From NCBI GenBank assembly GCA_016789145.1, contig JAEUQI010000018.1, forward strand, positions 1 to 43,761: a DNA stretch of 43,761 nucleotides. Direction: 5' to 3'. The notes below the pieces were generated by a model. It was given only the letters and a program-made list of their open reading frames with translations. It searched no databases and was not told the origin of the DNA. Positions within the stretch are counted from its first letter, which is position 1, and each line of letters begins with the position of its first letter. Shown one piece after another: positions 26,086 through 34,133 of this stretch. Position numbers and translations under genes: made by a program. The DNA is from Blastocatellia bacterium (GTDB taxonomy: Bacteria; Acidobacteriota; Blastocatellia; Pyrinomonadales; Pyrinomonadaceae).

Positions 26086-29000
26086 TTACATTCCGATCCT
26101 TTTGATCAGATCGTCAAACCGCGGGTCGCCGCGGAGGTTCTTGAGCCGTCGACCGACCTTAGCAAGCGTCAGCCAATTCGAACGCTCCTGATATGCTCGT
26201 TCGAGCCAATAGAATGCCTTGTCCTTGTCGTTCAGACCCGCGTAGACAACCGCAGGCAAGAATGCCGAAACTTCCTTTTTCAGCACCTTATTCTCAAGAT
26301 CGACAGCGACCTTTCGTGCCTCGGTTGATCGACCGGCAACGCCGTAAACATGCCCAAGTGCCATATCGGTTATCGGATCGCCTGCGATCTGCCGCGATTT
26401 TTGATATGCAATGATCGCGTCGTCAAATCTTCCGCGTTCAACATAGATCTCACCGAGCGAAAGGTACGCTCGGGCGAAATTTGGATCGCGCTCCAACACT
26501 TGCCGTGTTTGCGTTTCCGCTTCGTCGAGACGGCCTGAAATGTACAACGCCCAACCGATATTGGAAGCTATCGTCAGCGACGGAGGGTCGAGCTGCTGAG
26601 CTATACGAAGCTCATTCAAAGCCTCTTCGAATCTGCCAAGTGCAAGCAGAGCATTTCCGTAGCTTGAGTGAGCCTCCGAATTGTTAGGTGCTAGGCGAAT
26701 GGCTTCTTTGTACTGGACTTCCGCTCCGGCAAAATCCCAATCCCAAACAAACTTGATCGACGCCAGCGGAACATGTGCCGAACCAAGCGACGGATCGATC
26801 TCGAGAGCTTTCAATGCCGCAGTCTTAGCGGCCGGATAGGCATCCTGCGGCGAGTGAGTTCCGAATGCCGGGGCTGTCCGATAAACAAGTGCCAGGCCTT
26901 GATATGCAAGTGCATAGTTCGGGTCGATCTCGATCGCCTTCTTATAGTATTCAATGCTTTCCGTTACGCCCGCCGGAGTTCCCTTTTGTCGGCTGAATTC
27001 ACCCTTTAGATAAAGTGAGAACGCCTCGTTGTTGGTCGTATAGCTCTTGCCTACAACTCGGGGCGAACCCGTCGCACTTGCAAGCGCATCGGCGACCTTC
27101 GCGGTCATAACCTCTTGCAGATCAAGGATATTCGTTCCTTGCTCGGCAAAATTCAGAGACAGCACTTTCTTGCCATCAATAACGTTGACCATCTCTATCT
27201 TGAGTGTCAATTTATCGCCCTGTTTCGTGAGTTCGCCGTTTACGATTCGTTCGACCCCAAGTTCTAATCCGACACCTTGCGCCGTCAGATCGGAACGCTT
27301 AAATCTGGAAACGGATGATCGCGGTAGGACCTTTATATCAGGCAAACCCGAGATCCTCGCCGTTAAAACATCGGTCATGCCGTCAGCGATGTAGTCATTT
27401 GCAGGGTCGCCTGTGTCATTTTCAAACGGCAGAACGGCGATGGATCTTGGCGCTAGATTTCCGACTTGGTGAACCGTCAGTTTCGGAGCATTATTAAAAT
27501 ACACGGTGATAACACCAGTCGACATTCCGATCGCGACCAGAACAGCGAAGACACATGCGGCGACAAATTTCCATCGATGCCGCCGAAGAAAGGGATCACG
27601 AAACTGCTTAGTTTCTTGCTCAGCTAGCGGTTCTGTTACGGCCTCGGAAGTGATCGCCGAACCCAAAGATGTCGATGGCGTGATGTGCAACGGCGAGGAA
27701 CTTACGACGTGAACACGACCGTCGATCATTTCACGACCGGTCGCCCGCAGCATTTGACTGTACCTTTTGTCATCTCTGAGGACATCCAAATTCGGATCAG
27801 TGCCGAGCCAAATTAGCCAGGCATCCCGCTCTTCGAGTGCAACATCGAGCAGGTCGAATGCCCTATCAATTCGTCCAGTTGCAAGATTTGCCATCGCAAT
27901 GAAATACGGCTTCACGAACTCGGTTCGAGCACGTTCTTCCACCGCATCTGCTAGCCGTTCGGCATCGGCAGTTCGACCGACTCGCTGATAGGCGAGGCAT
28001 AGCGGATACTCGACGAGCGCCGTCGATGGCATCATTCGATCGGCAAGAGTTAGAGATTCGATCGCCTCATCGTGGCGCCCTAAAATCGACAGCACGTTGC
28101 CACGCTGCAGATGACCTTGCGGATAATTCGGGTCGATCGCAATGATCTCGTCAGCCTTTTTCAACGCAAGTTCATATTCGCGGCATTGATAGTAATACCA
28201 GGCAACAAGCACCTTTGTCCGCAAAGACATCGGATCGAGTTTTTCTGAAAGAAGCATCTGCTCAATGCCCTCTTCGAACCTACCATTTCCGACCATGAAC
28301 GCCGCATACCACTCACGAGCAAGTGCGTATTTCGGATTGAGCGCGATCGAACGCTTGTAACTCTCCTCAGCAGAATCCCATCGAAATTCGTTTGCCAATA
28401 GCAGTGCGTACGCCGCATGTGCCTCAGCCAGATTCTGATCTATCGAAAGTGCTCGGTGAACTGAATCCCACGCATTTCGGTACGTCGTTACAGTCGGCAC
28501 GAGACCGTAGATGCCCGCCCAGATGTAATACTCGGCGATCGCAGCGTGAGCCGGAGCATACCGAGGATCGATCGCAATTGCAGAACTGTACGCCTCAAGC
28601 GCCTTTGGCAGCGACTCAGATGTGAACTGATTCCAATGAAACCTACCGCGAAGATACGCCTCGTACGCCAACGGATCGTTAGTGCCGCGTTTCGATAGCT
28701 TTTCGCGATCTTCGCCAGTTAGATGCGGGATCAGTGCGGTCGCGACCTGCTCGGAGATTGCATCCTCAAGTTCGAGAACGTCCGTCAGGTGCTCGTCAAA
28801 ATGCCCGGCCCATATGGTTTTGACCTTGCGAACGTCGAGAAGTTGGAGCGAAATACGGATGCGTTCGCCAAATCTTCGAATTCGGCCGTCGAGAACATAA
28901 TCAACGCCTAGCTCCTCACCGGCGCGAAACGGATTGATCTCACGCTCGGAATATCGAGTTATTGAGCTTGTCGGCCGTACCGTCAGTCGCTGAACGTTCG

Positions 29001-30354
29001 TTAATCTCGTAATTATCGCGTCCGCAACGCCGACGGTCAGGTATGTTTCGCCGGTGGTCTCTTCGCCGGTCGGGCTTAGCAACGTTAACGGCAGAACAGC
29101 AACTGAGCGCGAATCGGGATCGTCCTCGATCAACGGCGAGCTAGCACGAAGGTCGATCTCAGCCGCCGCGACCTTCCCGCCGTCGATGTGCGAAAGAATA
29201 TCAAGCCGCAGTTCTTCGACGGATGAGTACCGATCGGCCGGATCTTTCTTTAGTGCTTGTAGAATTATTCGATCAAGATTTCCTTCGATATCGGCGGCAT
29301 CGATGCCTTGGCTCGATACGATCGACACATTCGATAGCGTTTCGGCATTCGGGTTGACTCGAATTGGAGTTGCACCTTCGACGCCGCCGCGGGCAACACC
29401 ACTCGGCAGCAGCGGATCCTCGTCACAGATAGTTCGCGCGACATCGTGCGGCGAACGACTTGCGAATGAATACGGACGATAGCCAGTCAGTAATTCGAAC
29501 AAGATCACACCGAGACTGTAAACATCAGTTGCGAAAGTCACTTTATCGCCGCGGATCTGTTCAGGACTCGCATAATCGACGGTCATCATCCGCAATGCTG
29601 TTGCCGTTGGCTGCAAAGTGTCGATCGCAAGATCAGGATCGAGCAACTTAGCGATACCGAAGTCGAGAAGACGCGGATTGCCATCGTTGGTAATAAAGAT
29701 GTTTGACGGCTTGAGGTCTCGGTGTATGACGCGACGCTGATGTGCGTATTCAACTGCCTCACAAATGCGTGAGAAAAGCTGAAGCCGTTCATTAAGTGAG
29801 AGTTTTTCTCGGTCGCAATATCGATACAGCGGCAAACCGTCGATGTACTCCATTACGAAAAAGGGACGCCCGTCGTCGGTCGTGCCGCCATCGATCAGAC
29901 GTGTGATGAATTGGTGATCGAGAGCTGCCAGTATCTGGCGTTCGTTGCGAAAACGCCGCAAAACAAAATCGGTATCTACGCCTCGTTTGACGACCTTGAC
30001 CGCGACTCGAAGCCGAAATTCGCCATCAGCACGAACCGCCTCGTAAACGGCTCCCATGCCGCCACGACCGATCTCGCGTTCGATACGATAGCTGCCGAGC
30101 ACCTTTCCGGTCATCGGATCGGCATCGGATTCGTCTAGCAAATTCGCGAGCACATTTCCGGACGTACCGTTAATTATTGGCTGTTCGATGAAGCTACTGG
30201 CCTGCTCGTATTGCGACAGCAGGCGTTCGACCTCAACACGAAGCTCATCGTCGTCCGCACATTTATTATCTAGAAGATCAACGCGCGCGGCACCGTCGAG
30301 GTCAGACGCCTCGTGAAAAATTTCTTCGATCTGCTGCCAGCGTTCTGGTGTCAT
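26086..30354 (-). CDS. Ser/Thr protein kinase with duplicated TolB-N/TPR modules flanking a membrane helix
   Basis: A 1422-residue receptor-type kinase. Kinase domain about 87-375: GRGGMG loop, K120, HRD 211-213, DFG 231-233, YASPEQ 261-266. Residues 416-880 form module 1: SVAVLPLT, a TolB-N-like alpha/beta domain ending IWAGHFDE, then TPRs (SAIAIDPRYAPAHAA and so on), closing with DPNLDVLRDDKRYSQML. A membrane helix follows at about 928-953. Residues 970-1422 repeat the whole layout: SIAVLPFEND, TolB-N, TPRs, closing with DPRFDDLIKRIGM. Module 1 should therefore be cytoplasmic and module 2 periplasmic. The family controls physiology by phosphorylating Ser/Thr targets, and TPRs may recruit partners. 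Start MTPERWQQIE is typical of Acidobacteria kinases. Confidence 0.93.
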   Translation of the reverse strand: MTPERWQQIEEIFHEASDLDGAARVDLLDNKCADDDELRVEVERLLSQYEQASSFIEQPIINGTSGNVLANLLDESDADPMTGKVLGSYRIEREIGRGGMGAVYEAVRADGEFRLRVAVKVVKRGVDTDFVLRRFRNERQILAALDHQFITRLIDGGTTDDGRPFFVMEYIDGLPLYRYCDREKLSLNERLQLFSRICEAVEYAHQRRVIHRDLKPSNIFITNDGNPRLLDFGIAKLLDPDLAIDTLQPTATALRMMTVDYASPEQIRGDKVTFATDVYSLGVILFELLTGYRPYSFASRSPHDVARTICDEDPLLPSGVARGGVEGATPIRVNPNAETLSNVSIVSSQGIDAADIEGNLDRIILQALKKDPADRYSSVEELRLDILSHIDGGKVAAAEIDLRASSPLIEDDPDSRSVAVLPLTLLSPTGEETTGETYLTVGVADAIITRLTNVQRLTVRPTSSITRYSEREINPFRAGEELGVDYVLDGRIRRFGERIRISLQLLDVRKVKTIWAGHFDEHLTDVLELEDAISEQVATALIPHLTGEDREKLSKRGTNDPLAYEAYLRGRFHWNQFTSESLPKALEAYSSAIAIDPRYAPAHAAIAEYYIWAGIYGLVPTVTTYRNAWDSVHRALSIDQNLAEAHAAYALLLANEFRWDSAEESYKRSIALNPKYALAREWYAAFMVGNGRFEEGIEQMLLSEKLDPMSLRTKVLVAWYYYQCREYELALKKADEIIAIDPNYPQGHLQRGNVLSILGRHDEAIESLTLADRMMPSTALVEYPLCLAYQRVGRTADAERLADAVEERARTEFVKPYFIAMANLATGRIDRAFDLLDVALEERDAWLIWLGTDPNLDVLRDDKRYSQMLRATGREMIDGRVHVVSSSPLHITPSTSLGSAITSEAVTEPLAEQETKQFRDPFLRRHRWKFVAACVFAVLVAIGMSTGVITVYFNNAPKLTVHQVGNLAPRSIAVLPFENDTGDPANDYIADGMTDVLTARISGLPDIKVLPRSSVSRFKRSDLTAQGVGLELGVERIVNGELTKQGDKLTLKIEMVNVIDGKKVLSLNFAEQGTNILDLQEVMTAKVADALASATGSPRVVGKSYTTNNEAFSLYLKGEFSRQKGTPAGVTESIEYYKKAIEIDPNYALAYQGLALVYRTAPAFGTHSPQDAYPAAKTAALKALEIDPSLGSAHVPLASIKFVWDWDFAGAEVQYKEAIRLAPNNSEAHSSYGNALLALGRFEEALNELRIAQQLDPPSLTIASNIGWALYISGRLDEAETQTRQVLERDPNFARAYLSLGEIYVERGRFDDAIIAYQKSRQIAGDPITDMALGHVYGVAGRSTEARKVAVDLENKVLKKEVSAFLPAVVYAGLNDKDKAFYWLERAYQERSNWLTLAKVGRRLKNLRGDPRFDDLIKRIGM

Positions 30355-30394
30355 CGTTAACGCGGAACGTGCTGCTCATCTTGGTCGAAGTCCT

Positions 30395-30423
30395 ATTCTA
30401 GCGTTTTTGATTTTTTAGTCCAA
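30395..30423 (-). promoter_or_regulatory. Promoter of the Ser/Thr kinase gene
   Basis: On the minus strand TTGGAC (30418-30423) is followed after exactly 17 bases by TAGAAT (30395-30400), about 41 bases before ATG 30354. It sits in the 78-base gap after the M28 peptidase gene and would let the kinase be expressed on its own. Confidence 0.6.
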
Positions 30424-30432
30424 AGAAACTCG

Positions 30433-31848
30433 TTACGGCTTCATTCCTTCGTTCCACATCGGTTTGAAATCAGAATTCACCAGCCAATTGATCGGACCGA
30501 CCATCGAATTTATCGACTTGGTCATATGCTCGAAATCAATGGTCTTGTTCTCGTCGGTCACCTTGTGATAATCGGTGTGCAAACCGAAACTCGAGACCGT
30601 GTGAGCGACGATTCCCTTTGCCGCTAATGTGTAATTGTCAGATCGCCGAAAGAAATTCTGCTCCGGCCTTGGATCGAGAACCAGCTTGGCTCCCCGTTTG
30701 GCAAGCTCCGGCCCGAGCGTCGAACGCTCATAGCCCGTCAGCCAAAGTTCGTCAGCTTTTACCTTATCGTCAGGCCGACCGATCATTTCAAATTGTAGAT
30801 TGGCGACGAATTTGTCTTGCGGAAACGGCAGATTGTCAGCAAAATATCGCGAACCGTGGCCGCCCGCTTCTTCACTACCAAATGCGACAAAATAGATCGT
30901 CCGTTTCGGCTTCTTTCCTGCCGCCAACACCCGTGCAAGTTCTATGACCGCTACGGTTCCCGATGCATCATCGTCTGCCCCGTTAAATATCTTGTCGTCG
31001 CCCGGCGTGTTTTCGCGAACGCCCAAATGATCGAGATGCGACGATAATAGTATGACTTCGCTAGAGAGTTTTGGGTCGGTTCCGGTTATCTTACCTGCCG
31101 CATTCCATGTGTAGGTCTTTGCAGACGGAGCTGTCATGGCATTGATCTCTATGGTCGAACCGTCGGCCAATGCGTCTAGACTGGCAACTGTTGCGGTCGA
31201 AACCGACAACAGAAAAGGTGCTCGCGACAAAACCGGACTTCTCCGAGCGGCTACCATCGCCCAATTTTCTCGCGACTCCTTTGTTTCCGCCATCATGATC
31301 GCAGCGGCACCCTCTTGCTGGAGTTTTCTAATCGCGGCTTGATCGAATTTCTCATCGGGCCCAAGCATCAGCAGAACAATGGAACCACGCGTTGCCGATG
31401 CTCCTGGCTTTAGTTTTTGCAAAGGCCCGCTGATCTGTTTCGCACTCACCGAATACGCTACGAAGTCCGTTCCGAATACCGCCGGTTTCGTATAGGCACC
31501 ACCGATCGCGATGTTGCTCACCATCTCGCGTCCGGGAACTTCGACGGTCTGCACAAACGTTGGCCTTCCATCAGCGCCTTTCTCGCCGGCAGGTTCGAGT
31601 CCGAACTGCATGAATTGCGAACCCACATATTCCGCCGCAATTCGCTCAAAAATCGTGCCGCTGCCGCGACCTTGCAGAGCGTCGCCTGCCAGAAAATACA
31701 TGCCCGCCCGCACATTCGATTCTTTGACCGACACGTTTCCGGCTTTCTGAGCGGCTGCATTCACAACAAACAAAGTTACGAATATGACGCCAACGAAAAA
31801 GGATGATGATCTGTTGTTTCTCATTAGTAATTTAGTACGCATAGGCAT
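30433..31848 (-). CDS. Secreted M28-family zinc peptidase
   Basis: A 471-residue exported metallopeptidase. I chose ATG 31848 (GGAA 8 bases upstream) because the longer frame runs back into the upstream gene and is not protein-like; ATG 31842 or 31824 are also possible. A signal peptide ends near NAAAQ. Zinc-site motifs in order: HLDHLG, NGADDDASG, GSEEAGGHG, FEMIGRPDD (Glu where Asp is more usual) and HTDYH. Between the N-terminus and the zinc domain lies a PA-like segment (GSIVLLMLGP, EGAAAIMMAET). It begins 37 bases after the APS kinase fusion gene, so it may be the last gene of the sulfation operon, though a functional link is not required. Confidence 0.88.
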   Translation of the reverse strand: MPMRTKLLMRNNRSSSFFVGVIFVTLFVVNAAAQKAGNVSVKESNVRAGMYFLAGDALQGRGSGTIFERIAAEYVGSQFMQFGLEPAGEKGADGRPTFVQTVEVPGREMVSNIAIGGAYTKPAVFGTDFVAYSVSAKQISGPLQKLKPGASATRGSIVLLMLGPDEKFDQAAIRKLQQEGAAAIMMAETKESRENWAMVAARRSPVLSRAPFLLSVSTATVASLDALADGSTIEINAMTAPSAKTYTWNAAGKITGTDPKLSSEVILLSSHLDHLGVRENTPGDDKIFNGADDDASGTVAVIELARVLAAGKKPKRTIYFVAFGSEEAGGHGSRYFADNLPFPQDKFVANLQFEMIGRPDDKVKADELWLTGYERSTLGPELAKRGAKLVLDPRPEQNFFRRSDNYTLAAKGIVAHTVSSFGLHTDYHKVTDENKTIDFEHMTKSINSMVGPINWLVNSDFKPMWNEGMKP

Positions 31849-31885
31849 ACGAATTGTTCCATCCCCAATGCTCCACGGTTTCGAT

Positions 31886-32824
31886 CTAAGGCTGCAGAAA
31901 CTTCTCGACCAAACTATGAATCTTCTCGTTGATCTTATCTTTCCAAACATCAGAGCCGCGGGCGATACTCTCTCGTATCTCGGATGCCGAGATTGTCCTG
32001 ATTTCCTCGGGCGGCACGAACTCGTTGATTTCATAGCCGACATCGCGGCCGAAATTCACACTTTCTATGTCAGGAATCACGACAATTTCTACATCATCCT
32101 CCGAGTAAACGTTCTTCAGGATCTCAACTGTCTGATAGGTTGACAATGGATTATTCGTGTCCGGAGCTGTATCTCGCACCGCGATCAATACGGGAACACC
32201 TTGACCTAACTTCTGATCTATTAGCCACTTATGGCCGTTATGGAACGGCTGCCAGCGGCCTATAAACATCGCACGACGAACATGTTTGCGTCGGCTTGCC
32301 GCAATTTCAGACAATATGAATTCGAGCAACTTTACCGACGAGACTTCCGCGACCTCCGTGCCCGTATCGATGATGAGGTCCGGGTCTTTTGGTGTATCGA
32401 ACGTATCGCTGACGCCGGTCAGGTTATGTATCTTCTCAGGATCGTCGTCCGAAAGAAATGCTCGTCTGTAAAGCCCCTTAACGTCTCGCTCGACTAACGT
32501 ATCAAGGCCACATCTGATCCAAACCGTCCTTACAAGGCTCGAACTATTTCGCATTTGCTGTCGAAGGTCATCGTACGGATTGATGGCCGCCATGATCGCG
32601 ATAACATCATTCTTTGCAAGAGTTAGGCCGACAAAGCCAAGACGCCGGATGTTCTCAGCTCTGTCCGCACGTGAGAATCCAAGATCTCTACACAACCCTT
32701 TGCGATATTCATCACCATCTATCACTTCAGCTTTGTGTCCAAGGTCCCGCAGTGCTTTACCAACGGCGTTTGCAATAGTGGTCTTACCGGCTCCAGACAG
32801 GCCAGTGAGTTGCACAAAGATCAT
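31886..32824 (-). CDS. APS kinase fused to NadM-like nucleotidyltransferase
   Basis: A 312-residue two-domain enzyme. Residues 1-175 are a full APS kinase, which phosphorylates adenylyl sulfate to PAPS: P-loop GLSGAGKTT (8-16), DGDEYRKGLCRDLGFS (36-51), RAENIRR (55-61), ERDVKGLY (112-119), NLTGVSD and PDLIIDT. Residues 183-312 are a Rossmann nucleotidyltransferase of NadM/NMNAT type: FIGRWQPFHNGH (187-198) and ISASEIRESI (278-287), corresponding to HxGH and ISxTxxR. Usual APS kinase fusions are with ATP sulfurylase (CysNC or PAPSS). The second domain might make or recycle a nucleotide, or stand in for sulfurylase; this is not known. Start ATG 32824 is 12 bases after the preceding stop. Confidence 0.9.
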   Translation of the reverse strand: MIFVQLTGLSGAGKTTIANAVGKALRDLGHKAEVIDGDEYRKGLCRDLGFSRADRAENIRRLGFVGLTLAKNDVIAIMAAINPYDDLRQQMRNSSSLVRTVWIRCGLDTLVERDVKGLYRRAFLSDDDPEKIHNLTGVSDTFDTPKDPDLIIDTGTEVAEVSSVKLLEFILSEIAASRRKHVRRAMFIGRWQPFHNGHKWLIDQKLGQGVPVLIAVRDTAPDTNNPLSTYQTVEILKNVYSEDDVEIVVIPDIESVNFGRDVGYEINEFVPPEEIRTISASEIRESIARGSDVWKDKINEKIHSLVEKFLQP

Positions 32825-32836
32825 AATTATACTTAG

Positions 32837-33097
32837 TTAGGTTTGAAATTCGGGGGTAATCAGACGTTTGTTTCGTTCGTTGCGCCAAAGCATTATTCCC
32901 TCATAGCCCATCGCTAGAAGTCCCAAGGATCCCTCGTCAGTGATCTCATATGGCGCACCGTCGATGGTCACCAGTGGATGATCGACCAACTGCGTAGTTG
33001 GATCGTTAGCTTCAAACTCACTTTCTCGCGAATTCATTGTTACAAAAAAGATTGGCAGCACTGCTGCTGCCAATGGAAAAACGAACAAATAGATCAA
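32837..33097 (-). CDS. Short membrane-anchored hypothetical protein
   Basis: About 86 residues, starting with TTG 33097 two bases after the stop of the preceding gene. The first ~20 residues are a hydrophobic helix (YLFVFPLAAAVLPIFFV), then an acidic soluble stretch, then a Gly/Leu segment GSLGLLAMGYEGIMLWR followed by NERNKR. The end segment could be a second helix, making a hairpin with both ends inside. It sits 12 bases before the APS kinase fusion gene, and the spacing on both sides suggests translational coupling. I do not recognise the family. The start is the weak point: no ATG before codon 21 and a poor ribosome site. Confidence 0.6.
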   Translation of the reverse strand: MIYLFVFPLAAAVLPIFFVTMNSRESEFEANDPTTQLVDHPLVTIDGAPYEITDEGSLGLLAMGYEGIMLWRNERNKRLITPEFQT

Positions 33098-33099
33098 CG

Positions 33100-34017
33100 T
33101 TACTCGGAACCCACAAAATCGAGCTCGGAAATAGCGTCGCTAATCGTTAACGTCTGCGAATTGAACACAAATCGTTTGCTTTGAACAGAAACAATGACCG
33201 TTTGTCCGGTCGGAATATCGTCAAAACGATAGTAACCAAATGCTGAGGTTCGGACCGATCGAATCTGGCCGTTAGCATCGGTCAGCGTAACAATTGCATT
33301 ACGCAGTCCGCTTCCATCAGAAGTGAGCACACGCCCACCGATCGAAACTCCTGCAGACGTTGCAATCGCATTTCCGGCAAGAACGGCTCCATTCGTCGTA
33401 TTGTTGTATGCCCAATCGACGATCGTGTAATTACCAAAGCCATTTTTCGTCAACCGGATCCAGCCATATTTGGTCTGTCCACCGATCGTCCCCCGAATAC
33501 CAAGAAACCGAGTAGTCCCATTCGGTAATGGCTCCCACTTATGATTAGGATAAAATCCATTGTCCGACATACTATTCGCCTGACCTGCCTGAAAGCCCCA
33601 CGGGCTAGCCGGACCGATCACCGCACCGGCTGCAAGAGCATAAGGATAAACGTAGCCGCCTACGATCTGTGCTTGAAAACCATTGAGCTCGAAACCTCCA
33701 CCCGGGACTTCGTCGACCTGAATAAAGTTCTGTGCGCCAACATTATTTCGATGGAACTCAAAATCGTTTCCGCCGGCCAAGTTTATGTTGGCATAGCATC
33801 GATTCGAATTGGCCGCCAAATTACATGCCACATTCTGGATGCCTGAATAGACCATTTGAGCCTCAACGGTTTGCAAAGCTCCAAAAAGGGCCAATGCCAT
33901 CGAAACTCCCACAAACTTATCAGCGTGAGGAACGGGCCGAGCAACGACTGAACGAGACAACTCAACGTAATTATCCAGACTATATTTGAGACCTTTTTTA
34001 AAACTTCGCTTGTTCAT
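33100..34017 (-). CDS. Secreted protein with long N-region signal and regulatory-like C-terminal domain
   Basis: A 305-residue exported protein. The hydrophobic core (FVGVSMALALFGALQ) begins only after about 35 residues that are basic and carry one Tyr-containing segment (KKGLKYSLDNYVEL); this is unusually long for a signal peptide. The mature domain has a Cys pair (NVACN and NRCYAN) and the pattern of bacterial sorting-signal-bearing envelope proteins: RFLGIRGTIGGQTKYGWIRL and TIVDWAYNN. The last ~75 residues are a carboxypeptidase-regulatory-like domain (GGRVLTSDGSG, RTSAFGYYRFDD, GQTVIV) similar to the tail of the protein at 2194-3099. Its position between the sulfotransferase fusion and the APS kinase fusion makes it a candidate sulfation target; this is inference. 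Confidence 0.8.
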   Translation of the reverse strand: MNKRSFKKGLKYSLDNYVELSRSVVARPVPHADKFVGVSMALALFGALQTVEAQMVYSGIQNVACNLAANSNRCYANINLAGGNDFEFHRNNVGAQNFIQVDEVPGGGFELNGFQAQIVGGYVYPYALAAGAVIGPASPWGFQAGQANSMSDNGFYPNHKWEPLPNGTTRFLGIRGTIGGQTKYGWIRLTKNGFGNYTIVDWAYNNTTNGAVLAGNAIATSAGVSIGGRVLTSDGSGLRNAIVTLTDANGQIRSVRTSAFGYYRFDDIPTGQTVIVSVQSKRFVFNSQTLTISDAISELDFVGSE

Positions 34018-34133
34018 AACTTCTACCTATCTGATCGTCGAGGAAACGGTAAACGCGCAAATGTTTCGAATGTGCAATTTTATGTGATGTTGTAAAACAT
34101 AACACAGAAGTTAGTCTAACACAAAGATTTCAC

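Noticed and set aside
29054-29482. 142-codon plus-strand frame inside the kinase gene
   Set aside because: Ser/Arg-rich antisense shadow of a clearly conserved kinase domain.
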